Made by a program: the position numbers and the translations under genes. A stretch of 64,000 bases of DNA, taken from NCBI RefSeq assembly GCF_937898475.1, contig NZ_CALEJS010000012.1:186001-250000 (forward strand). Reading direction: 5' to 3'. The DNA is from an uncultured Chitinophaga sp. (GTDB lineage: Bacteria; Bacteroidota; Bacteroidia; Chitinophagales; Chitinophagaceae). The stretch's first letter is position 1. Each line of letters starts with the position of its first letter. This document shows positions 26,456 through 35,039 of the stretch, piece after piece. The notes below the pieces were generated by a model. It saw only the letters and a list, made by a program, of their open reading frames with translations, was not told where the DNA came from and did no database searches.

Positions 26456-29400
26456 TTAAACGTTTGAGAGTTGTTCCGCCACCATTGGTTTATGCTCCAC
26501 CGGTTTTTGTTTGGCCGGTCTTGAGAAATAAGAATAAACAGAAGGGATCACATATAATGTCAGGATGCCGGCGAAGATCAGGCCTCCCACTACTACAATG
26601 CCCAGCGAAGTACGGCTGCCGGATGAATTACCCAGCGAGAGCGCAATGGGCAACGCACCGAAGATCATCGCGAGTGTAGTCATTAATATGGGCCTGAACC
26701 GCGATACAGCAGCCGATAGCACGGCCTCCCGTACGCTGAGCCCTTCCTTTTTATTATGGTTGGCAAATTCCACGATCAGGATACCGTTCTTCGTGATCAG
26801 ACCGATCAGCATAATGATACCGATCTCGCTGAAGATGTTTACAGACTGACCGGTGAACCACAGGCTCAGCAAAGCCCCGGTTACTGCCATCGGTACTGTT
26901 AACAGGATGATGAACGGATCTATCAGGCTTTCAAACTGCGCCGCCAGTACCAGGTAGATCAGGATGATGGCGAATATGAAGGCAAATATCAGGCTGGAGC
27001 TGCTTTCCGCATAGTCGCGGCTTTGTCCTGCCAGGTCGGTGGTAAAGCCTTTCGGCAGTACTTTGGCCGTGATATTATCCAGCTCTTTAATCGCTTCGCC
27101 CAGGCTCACACCGGGAGGTGGCGTGGCGGAAATTGTCACGCTGTATGCCTGGTTGTAGCGGTAGATAGCCGGCGGACTGATACCTTCTTTCAAAGACACG
27201 AGGTTGTCCAGCGACACCATTTCATTGCTGGCCGTTCTTACAAAGAGGGAACGCAGGTTCTCCGGCGCTGCTCTTTCTTCCCGGTCCAGCTGCCCGATCA
27301 CTTCATACTGCCGGTCGTTATAGATAAAGTACCCGTAACGCCTGCCGCTTAGCGCCAGCTGCAGCGTACGGCCTATCTCCTGTGTAGAGATGCCCAGTTG
27401 TGCCGCACGCTGGCGGTCAATGGTAATACCGATCTCGGGGCGGTTCACTTTAAAGTCAGGATCCTGGAAGCTTAGCTTGCTGCTCTTGTACACTTCTCCC
27501 ATCAGGCTGGGCATCACTTTGATCAGCTGCTGCAGGTCGGGCGCCTGGATCACGTACTGGATAGGCTGGGTGGTGGCAAAACCGCCAATGGTGGGTATCT
27601 GGATGGGAATGCACAGCACATTGCGGAATCTGCCTACGGCGCCCATCAGTTTCTGGTACACGTCCTGCTGCGACATTTTGCTCTTGCGGTTCTTGGGGTC
27701 TTCCAGGAAGATCCACTGGAAGCCGCCGTTCACCGGTTGTACCAGGGTACCTACGCTGGCGGCTACACCTGCATAGGTACGGCTGCCGTTCAGGTCGGGA
27801 ATGGAGTCTGCCACATAGTTGGCAATCTCTTTCATGGTCTCGTTCATGCTCTCGTAAGAAGTACCTTCCGGTGCAATCACCGCCAGGCCTATCATAGAGC
27901 GGTCTTCCAGCGGCGCCAGCTCAGAGGGCAGCTTGGGCAGCAGCAGGTAAGCGATACCAAAGGAGAGGAACAGCAACGCAAAGCCCAGCCATCTCCATTT
28001 AAAGAACCATTGCAGCGAACGTGCGTAGCCGTTATTCAGGGCCTCAAACCAGGGCTCTGTTTTGCGGTACAGCCAGCCATGCGTGGCGCCCGCTTTCAGC
28101 AGGTAGGCGCTCATCATGGGCGACAGCGTAAGGGCCACAAATGCAGACACCAGTACGGAGCCGGCTACCACTATGGCAAACTCCTTGAAGAGCCGCCCGG
28201 TGATCCCTCCCAGGAACAGTATGGGAAGGAACACGGCGGCCAGTGTAATGGTAGTGGAGATCACCGCAAAGTAAATCTCGTTGGATCCCTTGCGGGCGGC
28301 CTCCAGCGGGTGCATACCCTGCTCCACCTTACTATAGATGTTCTCCAGTACCACAATGGCGTCATCCACCACCAGCCCGATGGCCAGTACTAGGCCTAAC
28401 AGCGTCAGCACATTGATGGAGAAATTACCAATGTACATGATGAAGAAGGCCGATATAATTGATACAGGTATGGCTACAATGGGTATCAGCGTACTGCGCC
28501 AGTCGCGCAGGAAGATGAAGATGATCAGCGTTACCAGGCCAAAGGCAATGATCAGCGTTTCTTCCACTTCTGATAAAGAGTTGCGCACCGGTACGGTAAA
28601 GTCTTTACCCAGTGAAATGATGTAATCTTTGGGCGCTGTTTTCACGATCTCGTCAAACCGCTTTTTGAATTCATCCACAATAGCCAGGGAATTGGCGCCG
28701 CGTTGCGGCTGCACACCCGTACCTACGCCGTACAGGGCGGTTTTGCCTTCAACTTCTATCATAGCCGTTCTCTCATTCTGAGAGGACATAACAGCCGTGC
28801 CTACGTCTTTAAACCTTACAATGGCGCCATCCTTCTGACTAACGATCATGTTATTGAAATCATCTTCTGTTACCAGGCGCCCCTGTGTGCGCAGGGTAAC
28901 TTCTGTATTCTGGCCTTCTATACGGCCGCTGGGCAGATCCACGTTCTCACGCTGCAAAGCGGTCTGTATATCCAAAGGCGTGAGCCCGTAGGCGGCCAGT
29001 TTTACCGGGTCCATACGCAGTCGCATGGCGCGTTTACGTCCGGCATAAGAATCTACCAGGCGTACGCCGGGAATAGATTGTAAACGCTCTTTAATATTGA
29101 TGTTCACAAAGTCGGTGATATCTTCCAGGCTCCTGGTAGCGCTCTTCACAGTAAGGAACACCAGGAAGTCAGGCGGGCCTGATTTTTCAACGATGGTGGG
29201 TTCAATATCTGTGGGCAGCTGCTGCCTGGATTTGGATACTTTATCGCGTACATCATTGGCAGCTGCTTCCAGGTCGGTGTTCAGGTTGAATTCAACGGTG
29301 ATAACGCTTACCTGCTCGCGGGAAACGGAAGACATGGCGCGGATGCCGTTGGCCTCTGCGATCGCTTCTTCCAATGGTTTGGTTACCTGCGAGGCAATGA

Positions 29401-29575
29401 TGTCGGCGCTGGCGCCCGGGTATACCGTTGTAACGGTAACGATGGGCGAATCGGTAACGGGGTACTCCCGTGTGCCCAGGAACGTATAGCCTACGATACC
29501 GAACAGGATGAGCAGTACAGACATCACCCCGGCCAAAACAGGCCTGGAGATGCTCATTTGAGAAATAGCACTCAT
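26456..29575 (-). CDS. RND efflux permease, AcrB/HAE1-like
   Basis: Full-length drug-type pump subunit of 1039 residues with two sets of six membrane helices and two large periplasmic loops. Helix 4 carries GLVVDDAIVVLEN with the Asp pair at residues 404-405, the proton relay of AcrB-type pumps. The segment FLGGITGRLFKEFA follows, and the second half has ILLTVPMAVTGALL and IMLIGLITKNGILIVEFAN. It belongs to the hydrophobe/amphiphile efflux group. It lies between adaptor and channel genes in one operon. Regulation by the upstream ArsR-type protein is suggested by an inverted repeat over the operon promoter. Confidence 0.95.
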   Translation of the reverse strand: MSAISQMSISRPVLAGVMSVLLILFGIVGYTFLGTREYPVTDSPIVTVTTVYPGASADIIASQVTKPLEEAIAEANGIRAMSSVSREQVSVITVEFNLNTDLEAAANDVRDKVSKSRQQLPTDIEPTIVEKSGPPDFLVFLTVKSATRSLEDITDFVNINIKERLQSIPGVRLVDSYAGRKRAMRLRMDPVKLAAYGLTPLDIQTALQRENVDLPSGRIEGQNTEVTLRTQGRLVTEDDFNNMIVSQKDGAIVRFKDVGTAVMSSQNERTAMIEVEGKTALYGVGTGVQPQRGANSLAIVDEFKKRFDEIVKTAPKDYIISLGKDFTVPVRNSLSEVEETLIIAFGLVTLIIFIFLRDWRSTLIPIVAIPVSIISAFFIMYIGNFSINVLTLLGLVLAIGLVVDDAIVVLENIYSKVEQGMHPLEAARKGSNEIYFAVISTTITLAAVFLPILFLGGITGRLFKEFAIVVAGSVLVSAFVALTLSPMMSAYLLKAGATHGWLYRKTEPWFEALNNGYARSLQWFFKWRWLGFALLFLSFGIAYLLLPKLPSELAPLEDRSMIGLAVIAPEGTSYESMNETMKEIANYVADSIPDLNGSRTYAGVAASVGTLVQPVNGGFQWIFLEDPKNRKSKMSQQDVYQKLMGAVGRFRNVLCIPIQIPTIGGFATTQPIQYVIQAPDLQQLIKVMPSLMGEVYKSSKLSFQDPDFKVNRPEIGITIDRQRAAQLGISTQEIGRTLQLALSGRRYGYFIYNDRQYEVIGQLDREERAAPENLRSLFVRTASNEMVSLDNLVSLKEGISPPAIYRYNQAYSVTISATPPPGVSLGEAIKELDNITAKVLPKGFTTDLAGQSRDYAESSSSLIFAFIFAIILIYLVLAAQFESLIDPFIILLTVPMAVTGALLSLWFTGQSVNIFSEIGIIMLIGLITKNGILIVEFANHNKKEGLSVREAVLSAAVSRFRPILMTTLAMIFGALPIALSLGNSSGSRTSLGIVVVGGLIFAGILTLYVIPSVYSYFSRPAKQKPVEHKPMVAEQLSNV

Positions 29576-29578
29576 AAA

Positions 29579-29606
29579 AAATCAGTAATTAATAATTAAG
29601 AATTAA
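29579..29606. repeat. AATTAATAATTAAG-type AT-rich word repeat
   Basis: The words AATTAATAATTAAG and AATTAAAAG lie in the 97-bp gap between permease and adaptor genes. The same type of word returns at 48088-48130 and 48234-48266. No function is seen. Confidence 0.45.
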
Positions 29607-29672
29607 AAGGCCCGGAGCTGTAATAAGTATTAAAGTAAAGTGAAGAAGAACAGTGGCCGTCAATGATGCTTT

Positions 29673-30758
29673 TTATTTGATTGTCACCAGTTCTACAGCG
29701 GCTCCCGGTGCAAGTCGCAGCAGGTTGCTGGTAATAACGGTATCGCCTGCACTGAGTCCTTTTAATATCTGCACGTCATGAGCGCCGCGCTGGCCAATCT
29801 GAACAGGAGTGATCTCAACGGTTTTATTCCTGTTCACATACACAGCATAACCGTCTGATGATGGTATCAGCGCCTGGCTGGGTATTTTCAGCGCATTGTC
29901 TGCGGTGCGCAGTGCCAGGTTCAGTCGGGCGCTTTGTCCGGGAACCAGTGTACGCTTCGCATTAGGGGTAATGCCCCTGACCAGCAGTGTGCGGGTTTGC
30001 TCATTCATGGTGGCTTCTTTTGCCACGATGGTAGCGTGGTACTGTGCGGTGTCTGATGCTACGGTAAATACCTGGTCTTTCTCCAGCGGTATCAGGTGGG
30101 CATACTTCTCCGGTACGGCAAATTCCACTTTAATACGGCTGTCGTCCACGATGTTGGTCAGCACGGTATTGGCAGATACCAGCGCACCGGGATAGGCGCG
30201 GATGATACCGATACGGCCATTGAAAGGCGCGCGGATACGAGTTTTGCCGATGGTCACCTGCAGCTGGCGGATCTCTGCCTCCAGTACCCGCAGGTTCGTG
30301 ATGGCCTGGTCATAATCCTGTTGTACGGCAGCGTCATGCTCAATCAGGTCTTTCAGCCTGGCTTCGTTCAGGGCGGCCAGTTTTTCCTGCTGACGCAGCC
30401 TTTCCAGTTGTGCCTGCAGGTCCGCATCATCCAGCTGGAACAGCAGGGTGCCTGCGGCTACTACATTGCCTTCTTTTACATGCACCTGTACCACCTTTCT
30501 GGGCAGCTCGCTCACAATGCTCACTTCCTGGTTAGCTACCAGCGAGCCGGTGATCTGCAGATCGTCGCTGAAAGAGCTGTGCTTTACAATATGTCCGTCT
30601 GCCGGTATACCTGCAGCAGCGGCGGCAGCCACCGGCGCTTCCTTTTCATTGGCTTTACTGGCGCAGGCCTGGAGTATGATGACGAACAGGGAAGACAACA
30701 GCAACAGGTGTGCACTGGACTTTAGTGATAATAGTAATCGTTGCATAAGGGAACTCAT
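29673..30758 (-). CDS. RND efflux periplasmic adaptor lipoprotein
   Basis: Adaptor of the second RND pump, 361 residues. Either the ATG at 30758 or the one at 30746 could start it; both give a signal peptide ending in the lipobox LQAC (Cys at about residue 32). The lipoyl halves VHVKEGNVVAAGTLLFQLDD and RIRAPFNGRIGIIRAYPGAL flank a coiled-coil hairpin (about 110-160), then come barrel and membrane-proximal domains. It is the first gene of the operon and is transcribed from the -7 element at 30825-30832. The gap to the permease gene is 97 bp and holds only AT-rich repeat words. Confidence 0.93.
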   Translation of the reverse strand: MSSLMQRLLLSLKSSAHLLLLSSLFVIILQACASKANEKEAPVAAAAAAGIPADGHIVKHSSFSDDLQITGSLVANQEVSIVSELPRKVVQVHVKEGNVVAAGTLLFQLDDADLQAQLERLRQQEKLAALNEARLKDLIEHDAAVQQDYDQAITNLRVLEAEIRQLQVTIGKTRIRAPFNGRIGIIRAYPGALVSANTVLTNIVDDSRIKVEFAVPEKYAHLIPLEKDQVFTVASDTAQYHATIVAKEATMNEQTRTLLVRGITPNAKRTLVPGQSARLNLALRTADNALKIPSQALIPSSDGYAVYVNRNKTVEITPVQIGQRGAHDVQILKGLSAGDTVITSNLLRLAPGAAVELVTIK

Positions 30759-30824
30759 TTATTGAATCATTGAAATTATTCGATAGATTGAAACCTGAAG
30801 AACCTTTAAAGTTTATTCCAGGTA

Positions 30825-30856
30825 CAAAGCTATCGATTAATAGAAATGTTTCGATA
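30825..30856 (-). promoter_or_regulatory. Promoter and candidate ArsR operator of the second RND operon
   Basis: On the minus strand TAGCTTTG (+ strand 30825-30832) is a consensus -7 element. TATCGA (30831-30836) and TCGATA (30851-30856) form an inverted repeat with a 14-bp centre whose one arm overlaps the -7 element. A third TCGATA lies at 30780-30785. This is where a winged-helix repressor encoded just upstream would be expected to bind. Confidence 0.6.
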
Positions 30857-30876
30857 TGTACTATGTAAAAAAACTG

Positions 30877-31152
30877 TCAGCTTTTTAAAGCCTGCAAAAA
30901 TTCAACGTACTGGTCCAGCATTTTGCTGTTGAGTCTATACTTCACCTGTCGTCCTTCCTTTACTGAAATAATCAGCTCTGCGTCAGTGAGTTGCTTAAGA
31001 TGATGGGAGATGGATGGCTGTGTGAGATCAATGAATTCGTACACTTCGGAACAGTATAAACAATCCTGGGTCTTTCTCAATTCTTTGAGTATCAGTAAGC
31101 GGTTTGGGTCTGCCAGGGCTTTGGATATCCTCTCTACTTTCTTTGTGTCCAT
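30877..31152 (-). CDS. ArsR-family winged-helix regulator
   Basis: Small DNA-binding protein of 91 residues. Residues 1-85 form the ArsR winged helix: KALADPNRLLILKELRK at the start, the recognition helix in LTQPSISHHLKQLTDAELI (about 44-62), and the wing VKEGRQVKYRLN. Cysteines sit at C29 and C32 in TQDCLYCSEVYEF, near the usual metal site of ArsR/SmtB proteins, but the ELCVCDL box itself is not conserved, so metal sensing is uncertain. The gene is directly upstream of the RND operon in the same direction and is its likely repressor. Confidence 0.92.
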   Translation of the reverse strand: MDTKKVERISKALADPNRLLILKELRKTQDCLYCSEVYEFIDLTQPSISHHLKQLTDAELIISVKEGRQVKYRLNSKMLDQYVEFLQALKS

Positions 31153-31224
31153 GGTAATGTTATTTTAGCTGCAAAAGCCTCCGATCCTGCAAAAGTACAA
31201 GAATTTACTAAGATATCCATATGT

Positions 31225-31767
31225 TCAGAGCGTGTGCCAGTCATGCAGCAGTTCTTTTAACAATTTTTTACCTTCCGGCCATTCTCCCAACCCGGAGTCT
31301 GCATTGATATGGCCCCTGGGGCCTGTGTTCACAAAGCGGCTGCCCCAGGCCTGGGCAAAGAACTTTGTCCGCTCCATGGTAGTATAACTATCATTGGTGC
31401 TGCCTACTACAATACTTTTAAAAGGAAGTGCCTGTAAAGGAATAGGAGAGAAGCCTTTTGCCCCGGCAGGGAAAGAAGGACGTTCCGCATCTGCAGGCGC
31501 TACCAGCAGTGCGCCCCTGATAGGCTGTTTGGTTTGTGCCGCCCAGTGTACCAGTGCTATACAGGCCAGGCTATGGGCCACCACTACTACCTGCGGCCCT
31601 GCTTTGGCAATAGCCGCTTCAATGGCAGCCACCCAGTCTGCACATACAGGTGCATCCCAGTTCTGCTGTTCTATTCGTAAAATGCCGGGTTCCTGCTCCC
31701 AGATGGTTTGCCAGTGTGATGGACCTGAACTGCCCAAGCCCGGGGCAGTCAAAACTTTTATCTCCAT
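31225..31767 (-). CDS. RBBP9/YdeN-family alpha/beta hydrolase
   Basis: Serine hydrolase of 180 residues from the ATG at 31767; the longer frame to 31887 would read through a terminator hairpin. Family features are the start VLTAPGLGSSGPSHWQTIWE, the nucleophile elbow VVAHSLACIALVHWA (Ser at about residue 59), a GSTNDSY segment holding the acid, and the catalytic His in GPRGHINADSG (about 154). RBBP9-like proteins cleave small esters or peptides; the natural substrate is unknown. It is transcribed in the direction of the ArsR gene, separated by 72 bp. Confidence 0.9.
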   Translation of the reverse strand: MEIKVLTAPGLGSSGPSHWQTIWEQEPGILRIEQQNWDAPVCADWVAAIEAAIAKAGPQVVVVAHSLACIALVHWAAQTKQPIRGALLVAPADAERPSFPAGAKGFSPIPLQALPFKSIVVGSTNDSYTTMERTKFFAQAWGSRFVNTGPRGHINADSGLGEWPEGKKLLKELLHDWHTL

Positions 31768-31825
31768 AGTCAGCGTGGATATTTGAACATCGGATATACA
31801 ATGTACGCAAAAGCACCGTAAAGTG

Positions 31826-31851
31826 AAAGGCCGAAGGAATTCGGCCTTTTT
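31826..31851 (-). terminator. Hairpin terminator between queG and the RBBP9-like gene
   Basis: AAAGGCCGAA and TTCGGCCTTT form a near-perfect stem around GGAA. The T run is longer on the + strand (five) than on the minus strand (three), but only minus-strand genes flank it, so it probably ends the queG transcript. Confidence 0.65.
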
Positions 31852-31991
31852 AATGCTAAAATTCCACGTTATGGCACTCAGGTCCATAAGATCTTAGCAG
31901 AATATATTTCGATACAATGTCTGATTTTACAGATGATGAGAAGTGGGATTGTGACAGTTGTGGCTGTGTCATCTTACACAAATGTAGCATA

Positions 31992-32915
31992 TTAACCTAT
32001 AAACTTCAAATTGCGCTGAATGCCGCTGAACTTCGATCTTTTAAGCGGTGAATGGCGGAAAATTTCCCGGAAAGCATCGGCTGTAAGCGCCTCCCAGTCG
32101 GCCGTGCTGAAGTTCAGTATCTCAGGCACCGGCGTAAATTCCACGGTGGAATGCGGCTTTGAAAAACGGTTCCAGGGACATACATCCTGGCAGATATCAC
32201 AACCAAACATCCATTGTTCAAACTTCCCCTGCATGTTTTCCGGTATCAGCATTTCTTTCAGCTCAATGGTATAATAGGAAATGCAACGGCTGCCGTCAAC
32301 CACGCCCGGTTCTACCAGCGCCCCGGTAGGGCAGGCATCCAGGCAGCGGGTACAGCTGCCGCAATAATCGCCTGCAGGTGAATCATATTCCAGTGGCAGA
32401 TCAGTGATCAGTGTAGCAATAAAAAAGAAAGAGCCCGCCTGCTTGTGTATCAGGTTACCGTTCTTACCTATCCATCCCAGTCCGCTGCGTTGCGCCCAGC
32501 TGCGCTCCAGTACCGGGGCAGAGTCTACAAAACCGCGCCCGTTCACTTCGCCGATGTTTTCCTTTATCTGCAGCAGCAGGGTATTAAGTTTGGAACGGAT
32601 CACCTCGTGATAGTCCTGCCCGTAAGCATACTTGGCGATCTTCGGTGCATCCGGCCGCTGTTGTTCAGCGGGATAGTAGTTCAACAGCAGGGTGATCACA
32701 GACTGTGCATTGTCTACCAGCTTACGGGGGTCAATACGCTTATCAAAATAGTTTTCCATATACCGCATGGTGCCGTGCATACCCTTGTGCAGCCACTGCT
32801 CCAGCCGCCGGGCATCATCGTCCAGCTGCACGGCGCGGGCAATGCCGCAATGGTCAAATCTTAGGGCACCGGCTGCCTGCTTGATAAAGGCGGTATGTTT
32901 TTCCGTAGGCGTCAT
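31992..32915 (-). CDS. queG: Epoxyqueuosine reductase QueG
   Basis: Cobalamin- and iron-sulfur-dependent enzyme for the last step of queuosine synthesis in tRNA anticodons, cytoplasmic. The protein has 307 residues, near the usual 310-380. The N-terminal domain carries FDHCGIARA and the B12-site region VITLLLNYYPAE. Two ferredoxin-type [4Fe-4S] motifs are clear: DYCGSCTRCLDACPTGAL (about residues 182-199) and FGCDICQDVCPWNRFS (about 237-252). The segment WIGKNGNLIHKQAGSFFF is also typical. It is followed by a terminator hairpin and diverges from the DUF3857 pair. Confidence 0.96.
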   Translation of the reverse strand: MTPTEKHTAFIKQAAGALRFDHCGIARAVQLDDDARRLEQWLHKGMHGTMRYMENYFDKRIDPRKLVDNAQSVITLLLNYYPAEQQRPDAPKIAKYAYGQDYHEVIRSKLNTLLLQIKENIGEVNGRGFVDSAPVLERSWAQRSGLGWIGKNGNLIHKQAGSFFFIATLITDLPLEYDSPAGDYCGSCTRCLDACPTGALVEPGVVDGSRCISYYTIELKEMLIPENMQGKFEQWMFGCDICQDVCPWNRFSKPHSTVEFTPVPEILNFSTADWEALTADAFREIFRHSPLKRSKFSGIQRNLKFIG

Positions 32916-33019
32916 TCCGGCCGCAAGTTACGAATCATGTGACTATTTCGTGTCATTCCCCGGTTGAGAGAAAAAACATAGTTTCGCCCCCGGATATTCT
33001 GTCATCATTATCCCTATAT

Positions 33020-35032
33020 ATGCAATTTAAAACCAAGGTCATGATCCTGGCCAGCTGTTTGTTAACTGTTTTGGGCACAGCACAGGAGAAAAACAAGATC
33101 AGATTCGGAAAAATATCCCCCGAAGATTTTCAGAAAACCAGTTATGATCTGGACACCGGCGCACACGCGGTCATACTTGCAGATATCGGCTCTTCTGAAT
33201 TTGAAGCAGAGAAAGACCATTTCAGGCTGGTATTCAAACGCCACCGCCGCGTGAAGATACTGGACAAAGCAGGCTACGATGCCGCCACGGAAGAACTGTA
33301 CCTGCGAAAGTTCAGCTATAACAGTGAAGACAAGGTGTCTAACCTGAAGGCAGCTACCTACAACCTGGAGAACGGAAAGGTGGTAGAAACAGCCATGGAT
33401 AGCAAAAGTGTTTTTACAGAGAAGCTGGACGAGGATTTCATAAGAAAGAAATTCACGCTTCCTGCTGTGAAGGAAGGCGCTATCATTGAGTATTCCTATA
33501 CCATTTATTCTCCCTCCACCAGCTACCTGCGCGCCTGGAATTTCCAGGGAGAATATCCCTGCCTCTGGAGCGAATATACAGTAGGGATCCCCGAGTTCTT
33601 TGATTTCATCTTTATTGCACAGGGCTATCATCCGTTCGAATCCAAAACGCGGGAAGATGTACGCAAAACCTTTGCTTTCCGCTTTGACAGGGAAAGTAGT
33701 TACGGCAGTAAAACAGGGCAGACAGACAGCTATTCTGTAGGCGCCAATGTAAGTATGTACCGCTGGGTGGCTAAGAACGTGCCTGCCCTGAAGGAAGAAA
33801 ATTTTACCACCAGTATATCCAATCACATCAGCCGTATTGAGTTCCAGCTCTCTGCCCGTAAATATCCCGGCCAGGCAGTGGAAGAGGTGATGACCACCTG
33901 GCCCAAGCTGCGTGAGCTGCTGATGAAAGATGAATCATACGGCATTGCGCTGGGCAAGAACAACGGCTTTATGGGAGACGAAGTAACCATGGTTACCGCC
34001 GGCGCCACATCTGATGAAGAAAAGGCCAGGAGAATATATTACTACGTGCGTAACAATTATACCTGTACCGACCATTCCAGCCTTGCCATGGATAAACCGC
34101 TGAAAACGGTGTTCAACAGCAAGAGTGGTAATGTGTCGGAGATCAATATGGTACTGGTGGCGATGCTGCGCAAAGCCGGACTGAATGCCTACCCGGTGAT
34201 CCTCAGTACCCGCAGCCATGGTTTTGCCAACCCCCTGTACCCGATGATCAACCGCTTCAATTATACCATCGCAGAAGTGAGCATTGGCGACAAAACCCAT
34301 TTCCTGGATGCGTCCTATCCGCTGGGCTTTGATAAGCTGCATGTGTCCTGCTATAACGGTCATGCACGTATCCTGGATGAAGAGGTGACCGCAGTGCAGT
34401 TTGATGCAGACTCTCTCCTGGAGCAGAAGCTGACCTCCATCATCCTGCGCACGGAAGATGGTAAGCTCAAAGGAGCTTTCCAGCAGCGGCCCACCTACTT
34501 TGAATCTTATGCGCTCCGCAGCCAGGTGAAGGAGAAAGGAAAAGAAGAATATTTTAAGTCGCTCGACAAAGTATTTGCAAAGATCAGCAATCCTGACATT
34601 GAAGACCTGGACAGCCTGGAAACGCCTGTAATGGTGAAATACGAATTTGAATACGAGACAAACGATGAGGATATGATCTACCTCAATCCTATGTTCAGCG
34701 AAGCAACCCGGAACAATCCCTTTAAATCCCTTGACCGTAAATATCCTGTGGAGATGTACAGCGCGATGGATGAAATATATACGCTCAACATGGAGCTGCC
34801 CGCAGGTTATGATGTGGAGGAACTGCCCAAATCTACCCTGGTGAAATTCAATGAAGACGAAGGCGTCTTCCAGTATGTCATCGCCAGAACGGGCAATATC
34901 ATCCAGTTCCGCTCCCGTATCAAACTGAACAAAGCCACATTCCCGCCGGAAGAATATGCTACGCTGCGCGACTTTTTTGATATGATTGTGAAGAAGCAGG
35001 GTGAACAGATCGTACTCAAAAAGAAAAAGTAA
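33020..35032 (+). CDS. DUF3857/transglutaminase-like protein lacking catalytic Cys and His
   Basis: Exported protein of 670 residues with signal peptide (MQFKTKVMILASCLLTVLGTAQ). I took the ATG at 33020; upstream codons to 32939 add an unlikely extension. The N-terminal DUF3857 domain covers about 45-260, a transglutaminase-like domain about 300-440, and a C-terminal beta domain the rest. In the transglutaminase part the usual G-D-C position reads GNVSEIN (S373 in place of Cys), and the F-N-H position reads FNYT (Y415 for His); D430 in FLDAS is kept. It is therefore probably inactive as a protease and may bind peptide. A catalytically intact paralogue follows after 7 bp. Confidence 0.88.
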   Translation: MQFKTKVMILASCLLTVLGTAQEKNKIRFGKISPEDFQKTSYDLDTGAHAVILADIGSSEFEAEKDHFRLVFKRHRRVKILDKAGYDAATEELYLRKFSYNSEDKVSNLKAATYNLENGKVVETAMDSKSVFTEKLDEDFIRKKFTLPAVKEGAIIEYSYTIYSPSTSYLRAWNFQGEYPCLWSEYTVGIPEFFDFIFIAQGYHPFESKTREDVRKTFAFRFDRESSYGSKTGQTDSYSVGANVSMYRWVAKNVPALKEENFTTSISNHISRIEFQLSARKYPGQAVEEVMTTWPKLRELLMKDESYGIALGKNNGFMGDEVTMVTAGATSDEEKARRIYYYVRNNYTCTDHSSLAMDKPLKTVFNSKSGNVSEINMVLVAMLRKAGLNAYPVILSTRSHGFANPLYPMINRFNYTIAEVSIGDKTHFLDASYPLGFDKLHVSCYNGHARILDEEVTAVQFDADSLLEQKLTSIILRTEDGKLKGAFQQRPTYFESYALRSQVKEKGKEEYFKSLDKVFAKISNPDIEDLDSLETPVMVKYEFEYETNDEDMIYLNPMFSEATRNNPFKSLDRKYPVEMYSAMDEIYTLNMELPAGYDVEELPKSTLVKFNEDEGVFQYVIARTGNIIQFRSRIKLNKATFPPEEYATLRDFFDMIVKKQGEQIVLKKKK

Positions 35033-35039
35033 CTATACA

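Noticed and set aside
31917..32051. A 44-codon frame on the + strand with a C-x2-C-x-C motif
   Set aside because: Its second half is antisense to the end of queG and it has no clear promoter; it is probably chance.
33632..33640. TTCGAATCC, resembling a tRNA T-arm
   Set aside because: It lies inside the DUF3857 gene with no cloverleaf around it.
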